Source of the DNA: Austropuccinia psidii
Taxonomy: Eukaryota; Basidiomycota; Pucciniomycetes; Pucciniales; Sphaerophragmiaceae
DNA length: 64,000 bases
Reading direction: 5' to 3'
Assembly (NCBI GenBank): GCA_023105745.1
Contig: JALGQZ010000015.1
Coordinates: forward strand, 813,501 to 877,500
This document shows, in pieces, positions 47,671 through 58,398 of the stretch (within the stretch, counting starts at the first letter, position 1; each line of letters begins with the position of its first letter). The notes under the pieces are model-generated. The model had not been told where the DNA came from. It was given only the letters and a program-made list of their open reading frames with translations, and made no database searches. Both the position numbers and the translations under genes were made by a program.

Positions 47671-48582
47671 TGTCTGACAACATGGTAAGACAAGAAAACA
47701 TTGAAACAGCCTCAACAGTAACCAGCATTATCCCTGCCAGTACTGTTAATTCTGATCATAATAGTACTGTTATTGTGACTCAAAATAATCAACCTGAACC
47801 AATATCTTCTGAATTAATTAACTTGGATATAAGTAATACACTTCAGAAAGCCAAAAATTTGGCCAATAGTAAGTTTTTGACGTAAAAATACTATTTTAAG
47901 CCTTTTTTAACCATAATTATGCCTTCAACCAGGTCAGGAGCCAGCTACAACCCCTCAAGCAGCTCCCAAATAGGTAATAGACGTGATTATGGCAGAGGCC
48001 AATCAGGTACAGAAGGAAAAGGGTCAGTTGATGACTTCCAAACAACTAAAATGGGTCATTCTGAAGCTGATAATACCATTTTACCTTCAAAAAGAGCTGA
48101 CACCGCCACAACAAGCCTCTGTGGACATATACAAAGCCAGCCACAGTGCATACAACAATGCACTCCAATTCAAGGAGTACCAGATCCTTGCAGACCTGTG
48201 GAAGAATTGCATGAATTCTTACCTGACAGTAAGAAAATTCTTGGGCCATCCCAACACTTGCAAATTGCTCAATGGATGGCATCCATTGATGGAGAAGAAA
48301 AACATGATGCTTTTGACACTAGAATGGAGGAAAAACAACCCTCCACCAGCCAAACCAGTGCCAAAAACAGCCCCAGTGGCCAGCAGCAGCAATTCCAACG
48401 TGAAAAAGCAGCCACAAACTCCAAACAAGGGCAAAGGGAAGGCACCAGCCCCAAAACCTTACAGCAAGGGCTACAGAATCCCAAAGATTCAGCAGGATGC
48501 CATGGAAAATGTATTTCAGATGGCCAGAACCATGATGGAATTACAGAAGAAGGAGGAAGCCAGATTAAGGTTCCAGAAATGA
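47671..48582 (+). pseudogene. Element D2 ORF1, one stop codon
   Basis: Exon 1 is 47671-47868 and exon 2 is 47933-48582; total 849 nt with the upstream A, exactly as D1. A TAG (second codon after PQAAP) replaces the Lys codon AAG of D1, so the spliced product would end after about 80 residues. The rest of exon 2 is open to 48582 and differs from D1 at only eight or nine residues, with GWHP at 48274-48285. The part after the stop could only be made from a downstream ATG (MIMAEANQ, 47983). Confidence 0.7.
47869..47932 (+). other. Candidate intron 2 of element D2 ORF1, contains the Gag start
   Basis: 64 nt. Donor AATA then GTAAGT, acceptor TCAACCAG. The Gag-Pol ATG is at 47919-47921, 14 nt before the exon border. 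The intron is T-rich with TTTTTTAAC upstream of the acceptor as a possible branch region. Confidence 0.75.
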
Positions 48583-51500
48583 TTTCTGACATATTTGATT
48601 CCATCCCAGAGTTGTATAATGCTATAAATGACGTGAAAAAACATCTTTCTGATAAAAATGACACCATTTGTAACAACATTAAAACAAACAACCTGAGTCT
48701 GTGCCAAATTAATGAAACACTTATGTGTTTTGAAAAAGTTTTGAGAACAATTAAAAATTCCAATAATGATAATTCTTCTAACATTAAAATAAATGAACAA
48801 TCTGCCATTATTAAAGAATTAACAGATAAATATTCTAAATTCAATATTGATGACATGATTGAAACAAGAATTAAACAAGCCATAAATATTATCAAGACAG
48901 ATAACAAGAAAGTCCTTGATGACATTTCAAATTCATTTACTGAAGTAAAGACATATACCATTGCCTTGAAAAAGTGTTTTGATGTTTCACAAGAAGAAGT
49001 ATCAAAATTATCAATGAAATTGAATCAAGTCACTGCTGATAATACAAGACAGACAGAGTTATGGCAAGAACTTACACATAAAGAAGACATGTATAAAATT
49101 GAAGTAATAAATTTAATACAAAGCTTCCAACATGAATACAGAAATTCCCAAAGGTGTAGCAACAGTAAAACGAATGACATTGAACAATTACTGAACACCT
49201 TACCAAGAATGTCTACACCTCTAAATCAAAATGAGGGCACAAGAATTTCAAATCCACAAGTATTGGATCCTGATAATTCACAATTAAAAAATGAATTATC
49301 CACTTCTTTTCATAACTTGGAACCATCAATGGGCCAAGCACTCTTGAAAGAAGTTCCAAAACTTAAAGAATGGCCTCACTTCAGTGGTGAAGGAGAGTAT
49401 GACCATATGGAATTCATTAGAGGTATTGACATGATCAAAGAGGATTTTGAATTACCAGACAGATTGGTAACAGCCAGGTTTAACACCTTGTTTACCAGAT
49501 CAGCTCACAGATGGTACATCAAAATAAGACAAGCACATGGACACCAGAGTTGGACTTGGTGGAAAACCCAAATCATCAACAAATGGGCAAATGATGCTTG
49601 GAGGTTTAAAGTTGAAACAGCCTTTGAATCTGCCAAATTTAATGCTGATAAAGACAGAGCTTTACCATGGTTTTGCCAACAAAAGGACAGATTAACAGCA
49701 TTATATCCTGACATGTCAGAGTTTATGATCCATAGAAAAATTCTGAGACAATGTGGAGGTGACTTAGAGCATGCTGTCAAAAGCAGGACTACTGAACAAT
49801 CTTCAGCAGAAGATATTATCAATATACTAGAAGAAGTAACCACCAGAACCAAAATTGGTTCTAGTAGGGTGAATCTCAAAACAAGGTTTAATACACCTTG
49901 GAAAGATTCTGTGGACAAAAACCCCAAAGAAAATTCTAGTAATATTAAATATAAATCTGCAGATACAGTCAGAAAATGCCATATTTGCCAAAGCACCACC
50001 CATTTAGCCAATACATGTCCAAAAAGGGGGAAAATCAATGAAATTGACATTGAAAAAGAACCAGATGTTGAAAAAGAAGACATAATTGAAGACAATTCAG
50101 ATGATAAGTCATCCATATTCTCTGAATCTTCAAAAGATATAGAAAATATCAATGCCACTTTTGACATCATGGAATCTTATTCCCACTTACCACAATTGAG
50201 CAATGGTCAAGTTGATTTATCAAAAGTTCAAGATGCACAACTTATGAAGACAAAACCAAACAGAGGAAAAAGGTTATACAGCTGGTAACTCCTGTATAAC
50301 AGAAGTGGTGATTGACAACAAACCCACCAAACTTTTGCTTGACCCAGGAGCCTTCTGCTCTTGTGTTGGAAAATCTTTTCTTAAGACTTGTGTACCAAAT
50401 TTTGAAGACCAATTGTTACCAATTGATGGTATAAAATTCAACAGTGCAAGTAACCCAATGAAAGCATTAGGAATCTTTGAGACCAATGTCATATTCCAAC
50501 ACATAAATGAAAATTTAAGGATCACAGTTGAATTTGTTGTTATGGAAAATTGCTCTAGTACCCATTTTATATTGGGAAATGACTATTTAATCATGTATGG
50601 GATAGATTTACATAATAACAAAGACAGATACTTTACAATTGGAGACAATAAGCGCCAGAAATTTGCCTTTTTACCCTTTAAAAGACAAATTACAGTAAAC
50701 AAAGTATCACCAGTCAACTTAGAGTTAGAGAAATGCAAGTCTGAACAGTTAAATGAGGCTGAAATAAGCCTTCATCTTACTGATAAGCAAGAAAATGAAC
50801 TTTCTTCCCTTTTGTATGACCACAGAGGAGCATTTGCTACAGACAAAGAACCCCTGGGAGCAATTATTGGTCATGAAGTTGACATCATTCTTAACATTGA
50901 GAGACCTTATCCACCACTCTTAAGAAGACCTGCTTATCCAGCAAGTCCAAAATCAAGAGAAGCTCTAGAAATTCATATCAAAGAACTTCTAGACCTTGGT
51001 GTAATAAGAAAAGTAGGCCACAATGAGGAAGTAGAAATAACTACACCAGTCATAGTGGCGTGGCATAATGGAAAATCCAGAATGGTTGGGGACTTTAGAG
51101 CTCTGAACACTTACACTGTTCCAGACAGATACCCAATACTAAAAATTCAAATTGCCCTTACTCAAATATCTCAAGCAGTGTATATAACCACTATGGATGC
51201 CCTTAAAGGATTCCATCAAAATGTAGTAACACCAAGAGCAAGAAAATACTTGAGAATTATTGTTCATTGTGGAGTGTATGAATACTTAAGGATGCCCTTT
51301 GGTATCAAAAATGCACCTTCACACTTCCAAAGAATGATGAATGAAATCTTCCCTGAAGAACTCTCAGAGGGATGGTTAATCATTTACATTGATGACATTA
51401 TTATCTGTTCAAAGACTTGGGAGGAGCACATGTACAGATTATCAAGAGTTTTGACAAAAATCCAATCAGTAAACATGAAAATCTCCTTGAAGAAATGTCA

Positions 51501-53844
51501 TTTTGGATTTAAAGAACTTAAGGCACTAGGACATGTTGTATCTGGTTTGTCCCTTGGAATTGATAAAAACAAAGTTGCAGCAGTATTGTTAAAACCCATG
51601 CCTCAGAATAAGAAGGAAATTCAGTCATTCTTAGGTTTTGCAGGATATTACAGGAAACACATTAAAGACTTTGCATCCATAGCAAGACCACTTTATAAGT
51701 TGTGTGACAAAGACACAGTATTTGAGATGACTGTTGACAGAGTCAAAGCTTTTGAGTCTCTAAGAGAAGCATTGACCACTGCTCCACTCTTACTGATGCC
51801 AGACTTTAAATTGCCTTTCAAACTGTATATTGATGCATCAGGGGATGGACTAGGTGCTGCACTTCACCAAGTTCAGATCATAAATGACAAACCTGTAGAA
51901 GGACCAATATGTTTCATATCCAGGCAAATCAAACCAACTGAAGCCAGATATGGAGCAAGTCAAATGGAATGTCTATGCCTTGTCTGGGCCTTAGAGAAAT
52001 TGAACTATTTCTTAGAGGGATGTGTTTTTGAAGTAATAACAGATTGTACAGCTGTGAAATCACTTTTGAACATGAAAACACCTAACAGACACATGCTCAG
52101 ATGGCAAATAGCCATACAAGAATACAGAGGCAATATGACTATTGTTCATAAGGATGGGAATATTCATAAGAATGCAGATGGACTAAGCAGATGGCCATTA
52201 CCAAATAGCATTGATAATCCTGCTTATGTTCCAGAAGAAGCTTCACCACAAATTCCAATAGAAGGAATAAGTGTTACAGACTTGAACACCACCTTCTTTG
52301 AAGAAGTCAGAAATAGTTACACTCAAGATAAGAATTGTAGCATCTTATGCCAATTACTTAACAAAGACTGTAAAGACAACTCTCTAATACATGCCTTGGA
52401 TGAAGTATGGAGAAAATCTTATAATGAAGGGAGATTTCACCTACTGGATGGTATAATTTACCACAGACCCAAGCACACATGTGTCATGACAGTTGTAGAC
52501 AGGTCATTAATCAATCTTGTACTGAAAGAATGCCATGATAGTCCCTTTTCAGGACATCTTTCTGAGGACAGAACAAGAGAGAAAGTAAAGACCTGCATAT
52601 GGTGGCCAATGTGGCAAAAAGATGTTGCAGAATATTGCAAAACCTGTGACAGATGCCAAAAGGCAAATAAATCCACTGGCAAAAGACTTGGAAATATGAT
52701 GAAAATCCAAGAACCAAACAGACCTTGGGAAATTGTCCATATGGATTGGGTAACTGGCCTACCACCAGGAGGTGACAGGAGCTATAATGCTTGCCTAGTA
52801 ATTGTGGACAGATTCAGTAAAACTCCAATCTTTTTACCATGTCACAAAGATGATACAGCCATGGATACAGCTCTTCTGATATGGAATAGAGTAGTGTCAT
52901 GGACTGGGATATTTACAAATATCATCAGTGATAGAGATCCTAAGTTCACTTCAGCTCTATGGACAAATCTTCACCAATTATTTGGCACAAAACTGTCTTT
53001 CTCTACAGCCTACCACCCACAAACTGATGGTCTGGCTGAAAGAATGATCCAAACCTTAGAGGACATGGTGAGAAGATTTTGTGCATATGGCCTTGAATTC
53101 AAAGATTGTGATGGATTTACCCATGATTGGTGTACTCTGTTACCAGCACTGGAATTAGCATATAAAACATCAATCCATTCCAGTACCAATCAGACTCCTG
53201 CTATTCTAGAAAAAGGATGGAACCCCAAGTTACCCCAAGATTCCTTGAGGAAAGACTTAATTGAAATACATCCCACAGCTGCTAGCTTCAAAGGAATGCT
53301 AGACAAAGCTAGAAAGCATGCAGTGAGATGCATGGAGGACTCTTTTGCATATGCTAAAGACAAATGGGATAAATCTCATGCAACTCCAGATTTCAAAGTG
53401 GGGGACCTAGTTCTTGTATCCACCACTAACTTCAATAACATCAAAGGATGTAAAAAGTTAAAAGACTCCTTTGCAGGACCTTTTGTGATTAAGGCCCTCC
53501 ATGGAGAAAATGCTGTTGAAGTAGAGTTATCTGAAGAACTTAGCAATAAGCACCCTACATTTCCAGTAAGATTGATAAAGCCATACAAATCTAGTGATGC
53601 TGAGAAATTTCCATTGAGGAATAAGATTCCCCAAGTTATACCTCCTATTGAGACATCTGGTACTAAGAAAATAACCAAAGTTCTTAAAGAAAGGAAATTA
53701 AGAACCAAGAAAGTAAGGGAATACCTTGTTAGGTACAGTGACCCAACTTGTGAAGATGAATGGTTAGAAGAGAAAGATATACCAGAAGCCACCAAACTCC
53801 TGAGGAGATTCAGACACACTAGAAACACCAATATTACAAAGTAA
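47919..53844 (+). pseudogene. Element D2 Gag-Pol, one frameshift (about 1975 codons)
   Basis: ATG at 47919 (MPSTRSGASYNPSSS). Residues 1-221 are polar and overlap ORF1. Capsid-like region about 480-640, zinc knuckle CHICQSTTHLANTC 687-700. An extra A in a run at 50267-50271 (D1 has four, D2 five) shifts the frame just before protease; the second part is open from about 50272 to 53844. Protease core [10 protein letters not shown] (Asp near 808), RT box YIDD 51385-51396 (near 1156), RNase [11 protein letters not shown] (near 1302), H-H-C-C zinc region, integrase Asp 52744, Asp 52930, Glu 53038 with D,D(35)E spacing, and a chromodomain-like tail (REYLVRYSD, near 1930). RYPIP of RT reads RYPIL. 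As it stands, only Gag would be made. Confidence 0.93.
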
Positions 53845-53855
53845 TATTCCTTTTT

Positions 53856-53867
53856 AGGGGGAGGGAA
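53856..53867 (+). other. Polypurine tract of element D2
   Basis: AGGGGGAGGGAA directly before the 3' LTR and 11 bases after the Gag-Pol stop. Confidence 0.78.
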
Positions 53868-55705
53868 TGTGAGCCTTAGAGGTAATTTCATATACCCAAA
53901 AGACCACAAATATAAAAAATAACATATTAATATAAATAAAATAAATTTATTTATATTATTAAAATAAAAATGAAAAATATAAATATAAAATTATATTAAA
54001 AATAAAAAATTAATTATAATTTAAAAATAAAATTACTTTAAATTTTGTAAATATAAAATTACATTTATACTAGAAAAATTTAAGTAAAAATGAAATTTTA
54101 ACAAAATTGTAAAAAAATAAATAAATTTGGAAAAAAGTTAAATAAAATTTATTATAACTTTTTATCCAATAAATAAACATATAAATTTTATTTCACCATT
54201 GGATTCCTCATAAAAAATCAGGTGGGGTCACCTCTGAGTGAAATTTTTGTAACTCAACTCTAAATAAGCTTAAATTAAGTTTTTAGTATTTTCAATACAA
54301 AAGTTGAAAATCCTCAAAACCTTAATTTAATTCACACCACATGTGGTGTTAACCATCAATTTTTGTGTTAAAATTGAGGTGTTGTGTTTAGTTTAGAAGT
54401 TATGAGGAATTAAAGTATTTTCAATTGAATTCAATTGAAATGTCAAAATGTGCGCGTGTATTACATAAGTGAACTTTGATTTACATATGAGGTGTCAATT
54501 ATTACTGTATTGTACTGTACAATTGAATTGAATTACATGTGTAAATTATAAGTATAATACATGATGAGGAATTAAAGGAAAAATAAATTGGAAAGATTAA
54601 ATTTGGGGGGGAAAAGGAACTCCAGCTCTAAGGGGGAGCTAGACCCCCAAAATCCTTGCTGACAGGCGTGGGATGTCAAAATTCACGCAAAAGTTCATCA
54701 CTTTTGGCCTGGAATTGAGTTACAGGGTCTGTGGACTCAATTGATGATGAGGTTTTGATACCAACTGGGGTAGTTTTAGCTGTTGCCAAGAAGGTAAAAC
54801 TACCCTTAAGATAAAACAATCATAATAAAAACCGTTTTAACTGGTTTCTACGCCTCTGAAACACATTCTGACGTGTTTTGAAGGCTCTAGGCCTGGTATT
54901 GCTATAGTAATGGCTGATTTAAGGGTCTAAAATGGCTAAAAATGGCTAAAAATGGCTTAAACCAGCCCTTTTTGGTCTAAACCAGGGTTAAATGATGCCA
55001 TAATTGGCTTTTCTGTTGTCAGACTGTTTTTCACGACTGACAAGAGTAAATTTTACTTTTGGAGTAAGAGAATTGATGGCTATAAAAGAATGTCTTCTTT
55101 GCCCCACTTTTCTCTTCATGTTAGAATCTTTTCCTTTTATTAATTAGTTTAAAACTGTTAAACCAATCAATAAAAGATTCCAACCACCCTTTTTAAATCA
55201 TTTTAATCCTTTTAACCACGTGAAAAAATCATTATAATCATTGTTTGTAACTCTTATAATCATTTTTACCCCTGAACCACCCCAAAAGTGAATTAAAGCA
55301 TCTTTCATCACTGTAAACTTTGTCACTTTGTTTCCAAATTCACTCTGGTCACTTTTGGGCGTGTTTTCTCTTTAATATTCTTTTTAAAGACTTTGTTCTT
55401 TAATTAATTGCTTGCAGTTCTTTGCTCAATTAATTCCAATTGAAATTGCTCTTGAAGAAATTTCTTTTGTAGCCTTAAAATATCTCTTGTAGAGTATTTT
55501 TTGGATAAATCTTTATTGTTGGTAAAACAATAAATTTTTATAATATTATTGTTTTATACTAATAAAGTTATAAGCAATAAAATTGGCGTGTTTTCTCTTA
55601 AAAATAATATTTCATACTATTTTTAATTGATTTTTACCTTATACAAATTTTGAGGACAGGAAAAGTACTTGATTTTTAATCAAAGTTTCATATCCACACC
55701 TTACA
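53868..55705 (+). repeat. Element D2 3' LTR
   Basis: 1838 bp, same length as the 5' LTR, with TGTGAGCC start. Differences from the 5' LTR that I noted are all single bases. Confidence 0.96.
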
Positions 55706-55710
55706 CCCCA

Positions 55711-56064
55711 CCTGATTTTTTATGAGGAATCCAATGGTGAAATAAATTTTATATGTTTATTTATTGGATAAAAAGTTATAATAAATTTTATTCAACTTTT
55801 TTCCAAATTTATTTATTTTTTCACAATTTTGTTAAAATTTCATTTTTACTTAATTTTTTCAAGTATAAATGTAATTTTATAATTTCAAAATTTGATGTAA
55901 TTTTATTTTTAAATTGTAATTAATTTTTTTATTTTGAATATAATTTTATATTCATATTTTGATTTTTATTTTAATAATATAAATAAATTTATTTTATTTA
56001 TATTAATATGTTAATTTTGTATTTGTGGTCTTTTGGGTATATGAAATTACCTCTAAGGCTCACA
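55711..56064 (-). repeat. Element D1 5' LTR, outer part
   Basis: 354 bp continuing the LTR interrupted at 45605. It resumes at CCTGATTTTTT after the second CCCCA and ends AAGGCTCACA, followed by AATTG, the D1 target copy. Confidence 0.93.
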
Positions 56065-58398
56065 AATTGGGTACCCTGGCTCTCCTTGATGTCTTTTGTC
56101 CCCCTTGCCTATTTTTCACGTCAAAATAGAAATTTAAGCTTAAAGTGAGATATCCACGATGGGTGTACCAAAGGTCCATGTAATAATACCATGATATTAA
56201 GTGCTCAAAACATGCATAACACTATTCTTAGTGTATATGCAACATGGGATTTCTCACATTCCCATTATTTTGGTGTGAAATTAAGAAAAACAAAACTTTT
56301 CACGGATCTTTTATGTGGTATTGATGATGTGGTATTGAAGTATTTTCCATTTTACCACCTTAATGAGTTAATTTGAGCTTAGTCACTCTATGGAGCTACC
56401 CTAGGTGAATTTTTGTGTAGAATCCAAATCTGGCCTCAAATCCATGGATTTACTTACTCAATGAAAAGTTATTCATCTTTTCTGAAATTAAAAATGATGA
56501 ATTTTAGATATATGCATGACTTATGAGTTATGCATAATTCAAAATTTATTTTTAAGATAATTGTGGCCTATTTGGGTATGTAAAATATACCTCAAGGCTC
56601 ACAAATATATTAATATTTATTGATTAATATATTTATGGCACTTTATTATTCTTACAAACAAATGATAAAGCTGTAATAAACTGTTATTTAATAATGAAAA
56701 CAATTTTATAACAATAATATTACAAATATTAAAGCTATATATTAATATAAAAACTATTTATAATTATAAAAGAATTATTAAGATAATAATAAAGAGAAAA
56801 TTATCATAAAAGATAAAAATAACCTACTCTTGACCCTTGATAGAATGATTTTGAGTTAACTTAAGCATAAAAAAGTAAATGAAACTTATTCAAATTGTAT
56901 TTACAATTAAAAATAGAAGAAATTACAAATATTCTTGTTTTTACATGGAATTAGAGATTTTGAAGAGACATTTAACAAAAATAATTAGAAATTGGTTTAA
57001 TGATGTAAATATTGATCATTAGAATAAATAATAAATTGAGTCTTTCAATATATAATAGCTTCATATAAAAAGGATAAAGCTTTTACCTGTTATTTTAATG
57101 ACTTAATGTTTTTGTTGCATCTGAAGGGGAAATAGAGGTAAAAATAGCTCTATATATAGTAAAATACTCCCTCCTAGAGTCCACAAGGTTTCTAGTAGAC
57201 GCTAACTGATGGTATCCACTGGAAGTGATTAGTATGTCCATTTTTAGTGATTATTACATCATAATTAAACAATCTTATCTTGTTATTATGCACATTATTT
57301 AGAGTTATCACTGTAGCTCTAAGGTTACTGACATCCTAGTCTTGGAAGAAAGCTAAGCTTATTGATTTTATTATTTTTAATCATGATTAACTAGTATTCT
57401 CCACTCTTATAGCTTTTATTTCTGTTAAAATTAAATAAAGATTACAGTTAGTGATCATAAATGATCAATTTGAAGTTTAAACTTTGATCATTAATAAATT
57501 TTGCGTTATACACTCTACAGATATTAAAGGAGTGAATTCTGATAGGTTGGCATGTTATTATTAAACTGTGAAGAGCATTACATTACATAATCAAAACTCT
57601 ATTTTTGATTATTTTCCTTGAAACTCATCTTTTCTGTTGAAATTTACTATTTTAAACTTCAAACCATGATTTCAAGGGGTTATACCTTGCATTTAATAAT
57701 AAAAATTAAATCATCATTAATGTATGAGCTATTGGAATCTGAATATCTACTTTCTTAAGCTTGTACAACTTTCACAACAAAGGTGGTTAACAGCTATAAC
57801 AATTTTGTTCAATAAGCCCTTCAAAGCTATAAACTTGCTTATAACTTGTCAAATAAAATTTATATGGGTATTATTAAAGTAACTCCTTGGTACCTTTAAT
57901 TTTTTTGTACTCTCTATCATGTATATTTCAAGAGATATGACCTAAAAACCATGAATATACACACCAATCATAAAAGTGCATATATTCAGGTTATTTCCTT
58001 AACTATTGACTTTACAGATATGAAATTAAACTTTTATATGTGCTTTATTTGATGGCTAATCAAATGGCCTTATTTATTCACTTTTTTTTTCATTTGTGTC
58101 TGAGATAAACAGGAATGCATGCCTTTTTATGGCAGTTTTACTAGTTACACAGTAAGTATTGGCTTTAAAAATACAACATAAAAAGTTATTTGTGTATTTT
58201 ATCATGAGGAATCTAATGGAACAATTTCTTTTACATGTTTACCCATAATATTCTGAGTTAAGCAAGAATTTTTGCTATTTATGGCATTTTTACTTTTTTT
58301 AAAATAATATTTTTAATTCTTATTATTAGAATGATTTTGGTAAAGTTATTTTGTGAAATTTTGGGATTTTTGGTCATATCTCAAAGGCTCAAAATCTG

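Larger units (their letters stand above)
45606..55705 (+). mobile_element. Ty3/gypsy chromovirus element D2 (structurally complete, youngest in the window)
   Basis: 10.1 kb, target duplication CCCCA (45601-45605 and 55706-55710), inserted in the D1 5' LTR in opposite orientation. LTRs 45606-47443 and 53868-55705 are both 1838 bp with about ten differences by eye (roughly 99.5% identical). Gag-Pol 47919-53844 has a single one-base insertion; ORF1 has a single stop. Two point lesions are all I find between this copy and intact frames. Confidence 0.96.
35940..56064 (-). mobile_element. Ty3/gypsy chromovirus element D1 (structurally complete, with D2 in its 5' LTR)
   Basis: Target duplication AATTG (35935-35939 and 56065-56069). 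3' LTR 35940-37751, polypurine tract 37752-37763, Gag-Pol 43696-37775, ORF1 43948-43033, primer-binding region 44176-44159, 5' LTR 44177-45605 plus 55711-56064. Without D2 it is about 10 kb. The only Gag-Pol lesion I find is one in-frame stop; ORF1 is intact. The LTRs differ by about 48- and 26-bp deletions between short direct repeats. Confidence 0.95.
34567..56603 (-). mobile_element. Solo LTR C2 (family C), split by element D1
   Basis: Begins TGTAAGATGTGACTATG and ends TCAAGGCTCACA, flanked by AATAT (34562-34566 and 56604-56608). Pieces 34567-35939 and 56070-56603 together are about 1.9 kb and match C1 (1-1750) in order. No internal region. Sense strand inferred from end similarity. D1 is inserted at AATTG. 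Confidence 0.92.
24679..58393 (-). mobile_element. Solo LTR A3 (family A), split by element B and by solo LTR C2
   Basis: Flanked by ATCTG (24674-24678 and 58394-58398). Pieces: TGT at 24679-24681, then 34387-34566, then 56609-58393, about 1965 bp in total like the other A LTRs. Element B landed 3 bp inside its end, so the B target TGTGT contains its first bases. C2 (with D1 and D2 inside) landed about 180 bp further in. The right end reads CTCAAA for CTCACA. Confidence 0.9.

Noticed and set aside
48540..48590. Programmed -1 frameshift from ORF1 into Gag-Pol at the end of the overlap
   Set aside because: The frame relation would allow it, but I see no X-XXY-YYZ heptamer near the ORF1 stop in D1, D2 or B. 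Splicing explains the data better.
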